This document shows, piece after piece, positions 47,101-58,700 of a stretch of DNA of 64,000 bases. The notes beneath the pieces were generated by a model. It saw nothing but the letters and a program-made list of their open reading frames with translations. It searched no databases and was not told the DNA's origin. The stretch comes from Ianthella basta (Eukaryota; Porifera; Demospongiae; Verongiida; Ianthellidae). Every line of letters starts with the position of its first letter. The first letter of the stretch is position 1. The position numbers and the translations under genes were made by a program. The stretch spans positions 4,296,399 through 4,360,398 of the forward strand of contig OZ025889.1 in assembly GCA_964019415.1 (NCBI GenBank), read 5' to 3'.

Positions 47101-50100
47101 CTACACAGTAAATGGTATATTACACCTTAGATACTATCCTTTGGGGTGACCTGCATCAGTAGTAGTGAGGTGTGAGCAGCCATCCCAAGTGTGTGATTGG
47201 TACCAAGCATAATAGCCAGGAGTGTTGAAATATAGGGAATCTTATTCCAACTGTGCGGAATCAATTTCAACTTGTTGGAATAACTGTTCTATACAGGTAC
47301 TGAACCCTGCCAGGAACAGAGATTAAGTGTATTTTGGGGTACATGTGTTGTAGTCACTTCACTTTCATTGTGCAAGACCTGCGGTACTGTTTACTCAGGA
47401 ACAGCATGGCCCCCAAGATTCAAATGTTAGTCACGACTTGGATGACATTTGCGACAGTCGCAGCTTTTGCAGAACATTAGTACTGAAATTGTGAAAACCG
47501 CCAATAACTGTCAAAACAAGGCTTCGTAGGGTTAAATACAAACTATTCTTTTACTAAACTGACCTGGAAAGCAAGCAAACAAGGTGTGTCAGTGAGAAAA
47601 TGACACTCAAAACATCCATTTTTGTCTTCATAGAGTATCACAGTGATATGTAGTGAAAGGATGTAGAGACAGAATAGAGCATTAACACTGACAGCATTGT
47701 AGGGGTGTGGTGGGGAGGAGTGGAGATAGTCAATAAGTATTGTATTTCTACATAGACACAGCATGTTATACTTGAATAAATAAATTTACTATGTGGTTAA
47801 TTTCTCCAGTTTTCATCCCAGTATTGAACGGGTCATTACAACTTTTACCTTTTACTAGCTGTTGCTAAACACACAAATTACCACCACCGATTCTATTCAA
47901 TAGTACTAGTGTACTAGTTGAACATTGCATTTGATAATGGAAACAAGAATGGCTGAGAACATATGGCACACTAGTATATATCAGCAACTACAGACCCTTG
48001 AGATCTATTGCTCATTTCAGTGACAGAATACACTACATGCATATGTAACTACATAAGCTCAACTGACCTATAGCTGGTGTACCTTCACACACCACTCCTG
48101 CATCTTCATTGTGGTCACAGTTACTTATTCCAATACCTCTGTGAGAGCAAACAGCAATATGCGCCTCATCTCTATTGCACTGTACATTGTCAAAGTGGAT
48201 TGGACCAGTGCCTTTACCAAAGGTAGCACTCTTAGGTGCAGACACAGCTCTGCTGTAACCAAGCTGTTGACATACCACTTTGGCATCATTGAGATCCCAT
48301 TGGTCATGACAAACAGTGCCCCATTGTCCTGTATAATAAACTTCCACACGTCCAAAATGGAACGTTATTCTGTCACCTGTCATCAGGCGAGTGTCACCAT
48401 CCTGGGGGGCTACATGCACAGTGAGAACAAAAATTGAGAACACAAGTATTTCATGTATAATGCACCAGATATGTAGTATACCCATACATGCTTGCCCTAG
48501 TGTACTGCAATCTTACCATCATAAATATATATAACCTCTCTTAATTATCCTTTATTTCCCATCCAATTCATACACACTCATCAACAGTGCATACAGTAAC
48601 TGACCACTGGTATCAAGAGAGTGTTTAGCTAAGTGAGTAGTTGTAAATATAGTGATGTGTGAGATTAAAATTGTTCAAAATTGTACAGTTTCATTTCATA
48701 TATTAACAGTTGTCTATGGGGTGAGAGCTATGAATGTCTAATGAGGGTCTTGTAACTGTGGGTAGTGGGTCAAACCTTCGTTTGGGGATTCGTGTGAATT
48801 CAAGTTTTGGCATTTGATCAAACTATATATGTATATAAGTTACACACAAACCTTATACAGCAGATAATACAGTGCAGGTAATGATAAATTGGCCAAAGAT
48901 CCAAGATGGCGGATGATGGCGCGCAGACCTGAGAAACGGATTACGCAGAATTGAAGCAGTGAGACGAAAGATGCCTGCTTGCTGTACGTGTAATATCAGC
49001 AGTAGATGTATAAAGTGTGTATGTGTTAAGAATGGAAGGAAATGTACAGGATGCGTCCCATCGAAAAACGGACGATGTGAGAACGAAGACTCGAGCAGAC
49101 CCTCAGGTAATGATCAAGACCTCTGCAGCGATCAACCTTCAACGAATACTGACAGTGTACCCATTCCCAATCCCGACGATGGTACGGTTTACCAGCGGAA
49201 CGCGCATGACAGCGACGCGAATCTCAATGATTCAGTTCGGACTCTCCCTCCCTTCGAGAAAATGAGATCCCCAAGTTTCACCTGGGGAAATGCAGTTGAC
49301 GGCTCGACATTCTGTCGGAGAATAGGAGCAGCTTACCAAGAAGTCACGAAGTGGAGGAGAAATGTCTTCAATGTACCGACAGGCAAAGCTGGCATGATGT
49401 TTGTAAATGAGCTGTCCCGATTATTTTGTGAGTACGGCAGTAAATCGCCCATGGAGAAGATTGCCATTACTGCTGCAATGACCATTCCACACTTAATGTT
49501 ACAGAAGCCCCATGCCAAGTCCAAATCAAGGGAGCATGCCTTATGTCTTGAAAGAAGGCTCAGCCTGTGGAAGGAAGGGGACATTGACAGCCTACTTCAG
49601 GAGGGAAGAGCAATCCAGTTAAGACTGAGAAATGCAGGCCATGCAGACAGAGTTGACACAGGTCGAGCCTTCGCTCGCTTAATGTTCTGCGGGAGGACTA
49701 AAGCCGCCCTGAAGCTCATTACTGAGGATAAGGGCGAAGGCCCTCTGTCACCCCACAGCCTGGTAGAATCTCCCCCTGGGCAGACAGATGAGTGGACTGT
49801 ACTGGACGAGCTTAGGAGTAAGCACCCTGAAGGAAAACCAGCAAGTCTGAACAGTATTGTTGATGAGAGCCCTAACGATGCTGCATTCCACCCAGTCATC
49901 TTCAACAATCTAGATGGCAAAACCATCAGAGAGACCATCTTGCGAATACAGGGCTCCTCCGGTCCATCTGGCATAGATGCCTCTGGCTGGCGCAGAATGT
50001 GCACGTCCTTCTCCAGGGCCTCATCAGACCTCTGCAACAACATTGTGTGATGGCTAGAAGACTGTGTACCAAATATGTGGACCCCGAAGGTTTGTCTTCT

Positions 50101-53094
50101 TTCACAGCCTGTAGACTGATCGCTTTAGACAAGAACCCAGGCGTGCGACCCATTGGAATTGGAGAAACTGTCAGAAGAACCATTGGGAAGGCCGTTCTTG
50201 GAATCCTCAAGGAAGATGTGCAGCGTGCCACTGGGTATATGCAGTTGTGTGCAGGACAGGAATGTGGAAGCGAGGCTGCAATCCATGCCATGAGAGACGT
50301 CTTCAGTAACGATGGCAACCAAGGGGTCTTACTGGCTGATGCCTCCAATGCGTTCAACTGCCTTAACAGACGTGCCACCCTCATTAACATCCACACCCTC
50401 TGCCCTCCTTTAGCCCGGATTCTTACCAACACGTACCGTCAGCAGTCCTCACTGTTCATTGGCGAAGAAGTCATCTACTCCAAAGAGGGGACAACTCAAG
50501 GCGATCCCTTAGCCATGCCAATGTATGCACTGGGCATCCTCCCACTGATCCAAAAGCTGAACACTGATGCAACACAGGTATGGTTTGCAGACGATGGTAC
50601 TGCTGGGGGGAGGTTGGATCAGATCAGGCTGTGGTGGTCAAACTTGAACACCATAGGACCAGAATATGGCTATTATCCCAATGCAGAAAAGTCATGGCTG
50701 GTAGTGAAGGAGGAGCACCTTGAGGCAGCAGAAAGGCTGTTTGCAGGAACAGGTGTGAATGTAACAGTGGAAGGGAAACGTTATCTAGGAGCGGCTTTGG
50801 GGACCAGATCGTTTGTCGAGAGTTATGTCATGCAGAAAGTGGAGAAGTGGAAGAGTGAGATTGAGAAGCTTTCTGAAATTGCAAAAAGCCAGCCCCATGC
50901 TGCTTACTCAGCCCTGACTAAGGGTCTGAGCAGCAGGTGGAACTTTCTGTTACGCACTGTGCCCAACACGGCTGATCTGATGCAACCCCTGGAAGATGCC
51001 ATCAGACATTTGTTCATTCCTGCACTCATAGGGAGACAAATCAATGATGAGGAGCGAAGGATCTTTGCTTTGCCTTGCCGCATGGGTGGTATGGGAATAT
51101 CCAACCCTGTCGCGAGAGCTCTCAGTGACTTCGAAACGTCAGATCGAATTACATCTGTCATGGCTGCCCTAATTGTCAACCAGAGCACACAGTATAACAC
51201 CTCAACTCAACAGCAGCTGAAAGAAAAGAGAAGCATCTCAAGGAGGGAGAAATGGCAGAAACAGAATGACGACCTGGATGATCTGAAGGAAGTCCTCACT
51301 GCGAGCCAGCAAAGATCCTTGTCTCTTGCTGGAGAGAAAGGTGCCTCCACATGGCTGACTGCACTGCCCATTGAGAACATGGGCTTTACCTTACATAAGA
51401 GAGCATTCAGGGATACAGTCTTCCTCAGGTACGGCTGGACTCCACCATTCCTACCAACCAACTGCATTTGTGGGAATGCATTCTCGGTGGAACACGCCTT
51501 AAGCTGCAATAGAGGAGCTTTCCCCATCCGCCGTCATAATGAGATACGGGATCTGACTGCTGAGCTTCTCTCTCATGTGTGCTATGACACTTGCCTGGAG
51601 CAGGGCTTGCAAAAGCTCAATGATGAACGCTTTCAACTACGGACAGCAAACACCGATGATAATGCACGGCTGGACATTAGCGCCAATGGCTTCTGGGAGA
51701 GGTCAGAAAGGGCATTCTTTGATGTACGGGTCTTCAACCCATTCGCCCCGTCTAACCTCAAACACCCACTAGAAAGCTGCTACCGCCTACATGAGATGGA
51801 GAAAAGAAGACAATATGACGAACGTGTCCGTGAAGTTGAATGTGGGAGCTTTACACCTCTGGTCTTTTCCACCTCCGGTGGCATGGGAAGACAAGCCACA
51901 GTCTTCTTCAAACGCCTTGCCTCCCTGCTCGCCAGGAAAAGGGACCAGCCCTACAGCCACGTAATTGGGTGGATCAGATGCCGCCTGGGATTCTCTCTTC
52001 TTCGATCCTCCATCACCTGCCTGAGGGGCACAAGATCTATTGCTGGATTCGTCCCCAGCCCCACCTATCCCGAAGCCCTGGACCTCACAATCAGTGAGGG
52101 ACAGGTTCCATTATCATGAGCAATGAAACTCAAGTTGACATTGTGCTTGACTTTATCCTTGATTTAGCAAATCACATATGCTCTTTAACAATATGTTTAC
52201 AATATATTTACAATTGTACTGAAAAAATTTATTGCATTCCTTATATGCATAATTATGGTACCTATAAAAAAAAATACAGTGCAGGTTGCATATAGAGTAT
52301 TAATAATGAATAATTGCACGTACACACTACACTTAAAACAATTCAATTGAATGGCTATATATTTATTCGTACCTTCACACACCACTCCTGCATTGTCATC
52401 ATGACCACAGTCATGCTGTCCAATAGCATTGTGGGGGCAGTCTGCCAGGCGAGCCTCACAACCAGAACAGGCAACGTCATTATAGTGGATTGGATCACTG
52501 CCAGCACCAAAGGCTGCTCTTCCATGTGCAGACATAGCTCTGCTGTAACCAAGCTGGCGACACACCACATTGGCATCGTCGATGTCCCACATGTCATTAC
52601 AGACAGTGCCCCAAGCTCCATTGTGATAGACCTCCACGCGCCCTTCGTTCACAGCGGTACCTCCCATCAATCGAATGTCACCATCCTGGGGCTCTGTAAT
52701 GAAAGCAGCAGAAAGCCTAAGATAGTTGCAGAGTTATGGTTGTTTTCACCCCCTCTGTGTTTGGTTTAACAACAGGAATTGGGCCTAGTGTTATAAGATG
52801 TTATTGATAATACCTTGCAGCCAGCCCCGCACGAATCGGCTCAAGGAGGGAGGGGGAGAGGGAAGGGGACGTATGTACCGTACGAAGACTAAACCTGGTC
52901 AGTCTAACGCCAAACAGGCGTATTTTAGCTGCATATAATATAATTATATTACATGGTAACTAACGCTGACCAGAACGGTTGATACAGTGCACTATTCAGT
53001 GCTGTGGCTTACCTGCGGCGGCTTCTGAGGCAGACATGAATTCTAAGAGGCCGAGGCAGAAGAGGGCGATCAATCCAGCTACGTGTACAGCCAT
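44162..53094 (-). CDS. Gene E: receptor tyrosine kinase with two SRCR domains
   Basis: Twelve exons join in frame: 53094-53013, 52693-52373, 48409-48068, 47082-46735, 46599-46508, 46386-46300, 46140-45790, 45720-45653, 45542-45389, 45130-44924, 44825-44740 and 44351-44162, giving 775 aa. Signal peptide [19 protein letters not shown], two SRCR domains (SRCR1 with an extra ACSGCEA cysteine), a stalk with a small internal duplication ([10 protein letters not shown]), transmembrane helix near 322, and kinase with HRDLAARN near 600 and DFG at 618. The tail is two residues longer than in paralogues because the stop is moved (QEKYQYI). Like C it lacks the YxxP tyrosine (HNELPNE). The SRCR1-SRCR2 intron is expanded to nearly 4 kb by a sense-opposite retroelement (48880-52272), which the splice signals bypass. 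Confidence 0.88.
48866..52286 (+). mobile_element. Non-LTR retroelement with N-terminal Cys-rich and C-terminal nuclease-like domains
   Basis: The element spans about 48880-52272 and ends in an A-rich tail. A 14-bp target duplication, AATACAGTGCAGGT, flanks it (48866-48879 and 52273-52286). The same intron in gene C has no insert. It lies in the SRCR1-SRCR2 intron of gene E, in the opposite orientation to the gene. A-tail and long target duplication indicate target-primed insertion. Confidence 0.9.
48971..52119 (+). pseudogene. Retroelement protein: Cys-rich finger, RT, REL-like nuclease; one frameshift
   Basis: Two overlapping frames, 48971-50050 (from the ATG) and 49999-52119, appear to be one gene broken by a single frameshift near 50040, just where the protein runs from [17 protein letters not shown] into [14 protein letters not shown]. 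The N-terminus has a CXC-like cysteine cluster ([14 protein letters not shown], then more Cys). The second frame has reverse transcriptase motifs: [14 protein letters not shown] near residue 111, [15 protein letters not shown] near 163 and [11 protein letters not shown] near 194. Near 488 there is a CICG...H...C cluster, followed by [15 protein letters not shown] (about 554), FFDVRVF (about 573) and EVECGSF (about 612), a layout like the restriction-like endonuclease of R2/NeSL-type elements. The nuclease call is inference. The break could also be programmed frameshifting. Confidence 0.75.
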
Positions 53095-55732
53095 CTCTCT
53101 TACAAAGGTCGTGAAGGGTTAACTGGGGAGCTCTGCCTTTGAGCCAGAAATCGAGAACGCTTGAGGCCGCACAATTATACTGAATATACGGGTGAAAATC
53201 CACTAGGAAATTTGTAGACGAGGAAACAGTGTGCCGGATTCCCTGTGACGTTGATCAGGTGTATAATACCACTCAAAGTGAAATTGAGGTACTTAGCCAA
53301 CCTTTTGGGGAGTGGTTTCTGTTTAAAATAGGCCTCTACAAACAGCATGCAGATAGTTTGATAGGATCATGCAAGGGCCACCCCTCGAGCTCCATGTCAA
53401 GGGACTTACCAAAGTTCTTAGGTAGTCATGTTCAGCGGTATTCATTGAAGTTGACTTGTGCACAATCTAATAGTCTAAGATGAGCGCGGCACTACATGTA
53501 CAATAATATTTAATGTGAGAAGTACTATTGCAATACACATGTGATGCGACAGCTATTCTATAGTGAAGTGGTAATTCTATTTCTATCTTGCACAAGCATT
53601 TAACTACGCACTACTACATGGTCTCACAGGTTGTGATCTGCTTCATTAGTAGTTGCTGTGACACTGTCTGCACTGTGTCAAGACACAGTTGGAAACAGGA
53701 AGAGGTACTTTGTAATGAACTAGCTTCAAAACATGTATTCAGGTCTAGCTCAATTGAGTCACCGTGAATAGGTGAATGGGCAGAAGAGAATGCATCACTT
53801 CAATAGCCCTCTGCAGGAAGCTCTCTATACCTGTTTACCCAACTTCCCTACTTCTTCACTTTCATCATTCACAGGCCGCATTCTTTTGAGCAGGTCAAGC
53901 TAATGGTAATGGAGATGTCATTCATGAGCTGCATACAAGCACTATTGGCTTGCTCCCAGCACCACAGCGTTAACAACTTCTACTCCAAATGATGCTCTGT
54001 CAAAGCTATAATTAAATAACTTACACAATTAAGGTACTTAATATGGAAAAATCGGTTGGAATTGGGCCTATGGCTATATATGCACCGGCTATATGAATAG
54101 TTTTGTACTCACGCTACATAACGTACATAACGTACGCACAAACTGGAAAAGATCAAATATTAAAGAATAATGAAGAATGTAAAATAATTAGCATAAGCAA
54201 AGCCGTAGTGGTGCGTGCATTTACTACTCCTATTGATCGTTTAAATGTGTAGCTGCAAATCATTGGTGTGTTGCATGGTGGGCATCACTGAGTAAGGCAT
54301 CAAAATGCTTACACATCTGCATGAAATTTTATTGACAGTGAAGTATTTGCCAGGGTGCAGGACTATGGTGCAACACTAGTACTCTTGCATGCATGTGTAC
54401 TAATCAAGACTATAGTTATGGCTATATATATTGCTTAACTGTGTTCTATCATTTAATAGCATTTCTGTACATACTTCTGTGTCATCCTTACAGCTACCTG
54501 TGATGCACAAAATGTTATTGCTCTCTAGTATTTTCTAGCTAGGAAGATAATGGGCTGAGTAATTATAGTATAATTACAGCAAAGATTAGTAATTTGATTG
54601 GAATGTGAACAGCTCATTGATCATGCAAATTTTATGAGAGACATATAATTGTGGACAGCATTAAAATAACAAGTCCTATCATGAACACATAATCATTATA
54701 CATGACACTTTCTTGGCAAAGTTCTGTTGTCGGTCCCAATTGTACAAGAATGAGTAGATCTAGAGTCTGTCTCATCAATAATTCTGAAATTGCATAATCA
54801 AAGCACTGCATACATTTACTCCTTCTACAGATCAATTATTGAATGAATATGTAGCTGCAGGTCATTAGTGTGTTGGTAGGCATCACTGCATGAGTAAGGC
54901 ATCTAAAATGCTTACATGTATGAACTTTGGAATTGACTAAGCTCTCTCTGCACTAGTTGTAGAAGGCTGAATAGCCCTATCATAATATATAACATCAAAA
55001 CTTTAGACTTATTGATAGTGCAGTAAAAATAATGAATAGGTTGGAGTCTCAAGGTGTAAGCATTCTTTCTTGGACTATGGATAGTCCAGGATTGGAATCC
55101 AGTTCTGTATGTGGCGTATCCAGGATCCACAAAAGAATATTTGAGTAGTTATGCCTATATCTTCACATACGAGGCTCGTGTGATTTTGGTAGATAAGTGA
55201 TCAAGCAGCCATCTGATTGGCCAAATTTATTCAAGATGCGTCAAGGCAAGCCAAGGAATTGGCCCAAAGATGCCAGACCACCTTTTCTGCGGCCATTTAG
55301 ATAGCGGAGGTAGTGGGCTACATTATCCACTACTGTTCTGCACCATGCACTACTCGCACCAATTGAATGATACATGACAAATGAGAATTATATCACTAGC
55401 ATACGTATCATTGTTGAATGACAGATATACATTAATGCATAGATAACCATCGGACCGCTGAGATTATACTTACATACACACAGATATACTGGTGCCAAAC
55501 CCAACTATGCCTGCTTGATAAAGCATTTATGCACGTGCATACATTCACACAATGAATATTCTCTTCACCAATGCTGGAATATGTGTTTACACAAAGTCTG
55601 TATTAGCAAATACATTAAACTAAATAAACTGCTGATATAAAGTGTCCAATGCAGACAACCTTTGATGTAGAACAAAATCTTGGCTTGATACACTCAACTT
55701 AGTTCAAACATAATTTATGCATGACTGTCTCA
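53095..55732. other. Intergenic region between genes E and F
   Basis: Bases 53095-53646 are the gene E upstream region, matching gene C upstream in part. Bases 53640-54000 match 62510-62920 and include a decayed transmembrane exon, listed separately. A direct repeat of about 75 bp, containing TCATT(G/A)GTGTGTTG and GAGTAAGGCATC, occurs near 54245-54315 and 54848-54920. From about 55545 the sequence resembles the gene A 3' flank (2085-2304). No intact gene is seen. Confidence 0.45.
53885..54000 (-). pseudogene. Relic of receptor transmembrane exon
   Basis: GAGCTGCAT, CTCCCAGCACCACAGCGTTAAC and CTACTCCAAATGATG align with the minus-strand transmembrane exon of the intact genes (GAGCTGCACC, CCCAGCACCACAGCAATAAT, CCACTCCAAATGAG). 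Indels and substitutions break the frame. With its flank it is paralogous to the relic near 62790-62915. It marks a dead array member between E and F. Confidence 0.6.
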
Positions 55733-58700
55733 TTACTTGTACTTCTCCTGCAGGTCCTGGTAGAGGTGTCTCCCTTCCTTCAGAGGTGCTCCCAGGACAG
55801 CAGCTTTGGGATAGACTGTTTTGTCTTCTTCTCTCCAACTCAGCAGTGCCTCAGGGTCTCTGGCCAGTTCACTTGTGAGTTCTTCAAAGGAGGCGCGTGA
55901 ATGATGGTCTGGGTTCCTGGAGTGTGTTCATAAGATAGGGGAAGTAAATACGTACAATAGGAAAGTGAGGGAGTCTATATAAATGACAGAATGAGAAGTG
56001 ACAGAAAAGAGAGGATAGAAAGGGAGTGCAGGAACCTGGGCATCAGAACAAACTTCAAATCAAAGGGAAGCATCAGGGAAGCCCTGGTACGGACAAAGGA
56101 GCCCCAACCAGAGTGGAAGAAGAAAAGGGGTTGTATACCAGGTACCATGCATGTGCTGAGTGTGAATATGTCTACATTGGAGAAACTGGGAGAACACTGG
56201 AGAAGAGAATAAGTGAGCACAAAGGAGCAGTGAAGACACACGATGAGAAGAATGGCATTGCAGTTCACATGGACCAAGCAGCACAGGGTAGACTGGCAGG
56301 CAGCCTCAGTCAAGCAAGTGGAGACCAACTACTCAAGGAGAAGAACAATCGAAACCCTGTACATTCATCAACGACCGTCAACCTCCAATCTTGACTGTGG
56401 CCGAACCCTGAGTCCTGTAATGGTACCCCCTTCCTCTGAACACCAACCCAATACATTCACCCATTACTACACACATTAATTATACTCTGATGTCATGCAT
56501 GTGTTTCTTATACATCATCCTCTGTCACATTCATCTACTTTAGGAACAATTCTTCTTAAGTCATGTCAGTTTTGTACCAGTTGAAGAAGATCTACAGATC
56601 GAAACGTCCTGGACATAGATTGATTTGTTTGTGATCCAGTGGCTGTGCTATCGCTCAATAAACTACCCTCACTACTAATGTTGAAACCATATATTGTACA
56701 ACATTTCTTATACAATAGTCATGTTTATGCTACTTATCAAAGTGCTTGCTAAACTATATTAGCACCATTATAGAACATTATAGTTGTTAAAGCAATAGCA
56801 GAGGTGGTGGGGCAGAGGGAATCCGTAGAGTTCATCAGATTAACTCCTCTGACTTCTTCCAATTTATTTATAATTGCTAAAAGTCACCTCAACCTTTAGC
56901 GATGGGAAATATCACTATCACATCATAAGAACAATATCAAATCAAGAACAATGCCCTTTTGTGGTGCAAAACTACTGTTATTTTACTGGGCTACCATAGG
57001 AATGTAATCTAACTATTGCTATGTACATATATATATGTATCATACTCCAGTTTAGTTATAATAGTAATAGTTGCATGAATTCAGAGTTGCTGATTAACTC
57101 ACCAGCACTCCACCATCAACTTGTAGATGTTTCTGGAGCAACCAGGAGGGGGCGGCTGGCAGTATCCTGTTTCAAAAGCTCTTAGGACCTGCATGCAGCA
57201 GATGGTAGGGGCTGTCAATTGCTGCATGAAAACTGTGTGACTATCCCTATAATTATAACTCCGAATGTGATAGCAAAAGTGACTAACCTGATTAATGTTG
57301 AATCCATCAAACGGCTTGTGTCCCAGTGACCATATCTCATACATCACCATCCCATAGCTCCACACATCACTCTTTGTGGTGTACCTCCTGTACAAAATGG
57401 CCTCAGGAGCTGTCCACTTGACAGGAATCACACCTCCTTTGGGTTGGTAGTAGTAGTCTTCATGCATGTCATGGGACATGCCAAAGTCAGCAATCTATAG
57501 TGAGAACACAGAAGTTCAGTTGTGCATACACTGAAGCTGTGACATCTCAGATTGTTCTTCTGTGAAACAAATAAAAATTGTGTTTGAGTAATTCGTATGC
57601 CCCAATGGCCATAAGAACATTGCTAGAAGCATTATGCATTTAGAGTTGAAACAAGCATGATAATTATTTGCAACTAGCATATTCATGCTTTAATTTGTAA
57701 AGCTGGGCCAGACCTGGGATTGGAGCATGCATGTACAGTGAAATACGCCGTCATTTGGACCACTTATAACTAACCTTTATAGAGTGGTAGAGGCAAATTA
57801 CTGCTCTAGTGCTATTTTAGGGCCATGGACTGGAGGCAAGTTGTTATGAAGAGGTGTGGCTGCCAATATACCACATGCAGTGACCATCTTGGACAGGTTC
57901 CACTGGACTCACTTTAGCTGTGTACTCTTCATTCAGCAGTATGTTCCTTGCAGCAAGGTCTCTGTGGATGAAACCCTTCTTAGATAGGTATTCCATTGCA
58001 GTAGCTATCTCCCGACAGAACCTTAGTAGCTGAAATGGCTTCTCTTTGTCCTGCACTGTACCAGATCTATGCATGTAAAGATATGATCACTCGTAATTAA
58101 GCACACTGTACTTTAAATTGCATTGCAAAATAATGATAGTACGTAAACTGCCAAGTCTCTGTATACCTGTACTGGATCAAATGATTCAGTAGATCCCCCC
58201 TTGAGAGGTACTCCATGATCAGCATCATCTGCAATGGTGTGCAAGATGCATGAAGGTGCTAATCCAGTCGATCATGATCATTAGCATACATTCAGTTTAC
58301 CTTGTTTGGCTTGTCAACTACTCCATACAAACTGACCACATATGGGTGGTTGAACTGTCCCATGATGGCTGCCTCTTTGAGCAGTTTGTACCTGCTCTCA
58401 TCCTCCTGCCTGTGGAGGGACTTGACAGCCACCTGAAGTGGTCCCTGAGGAGAGCCCACCAATGTTCCCTTGTAGACCATCCCAAACTCTCCTTCCCCCA
58501 ACTCCCGCAGGAGGGTGATATTCTCAGGCTGCAGCTCAAAGGATGGTTTAGTTTTCTGATGCAATTGATCCTTCACTCCCTTGAGCGTTGCAGCTGGTAA
58601 CAAGTATGGGTCTTCCTCTAGATCACTGTGACTTTGAATCTCTGAGTATTGCTGCAAAACAGTATTGTGTTTGATCAGTGGTGCAATAAGTTTTGCCTAA

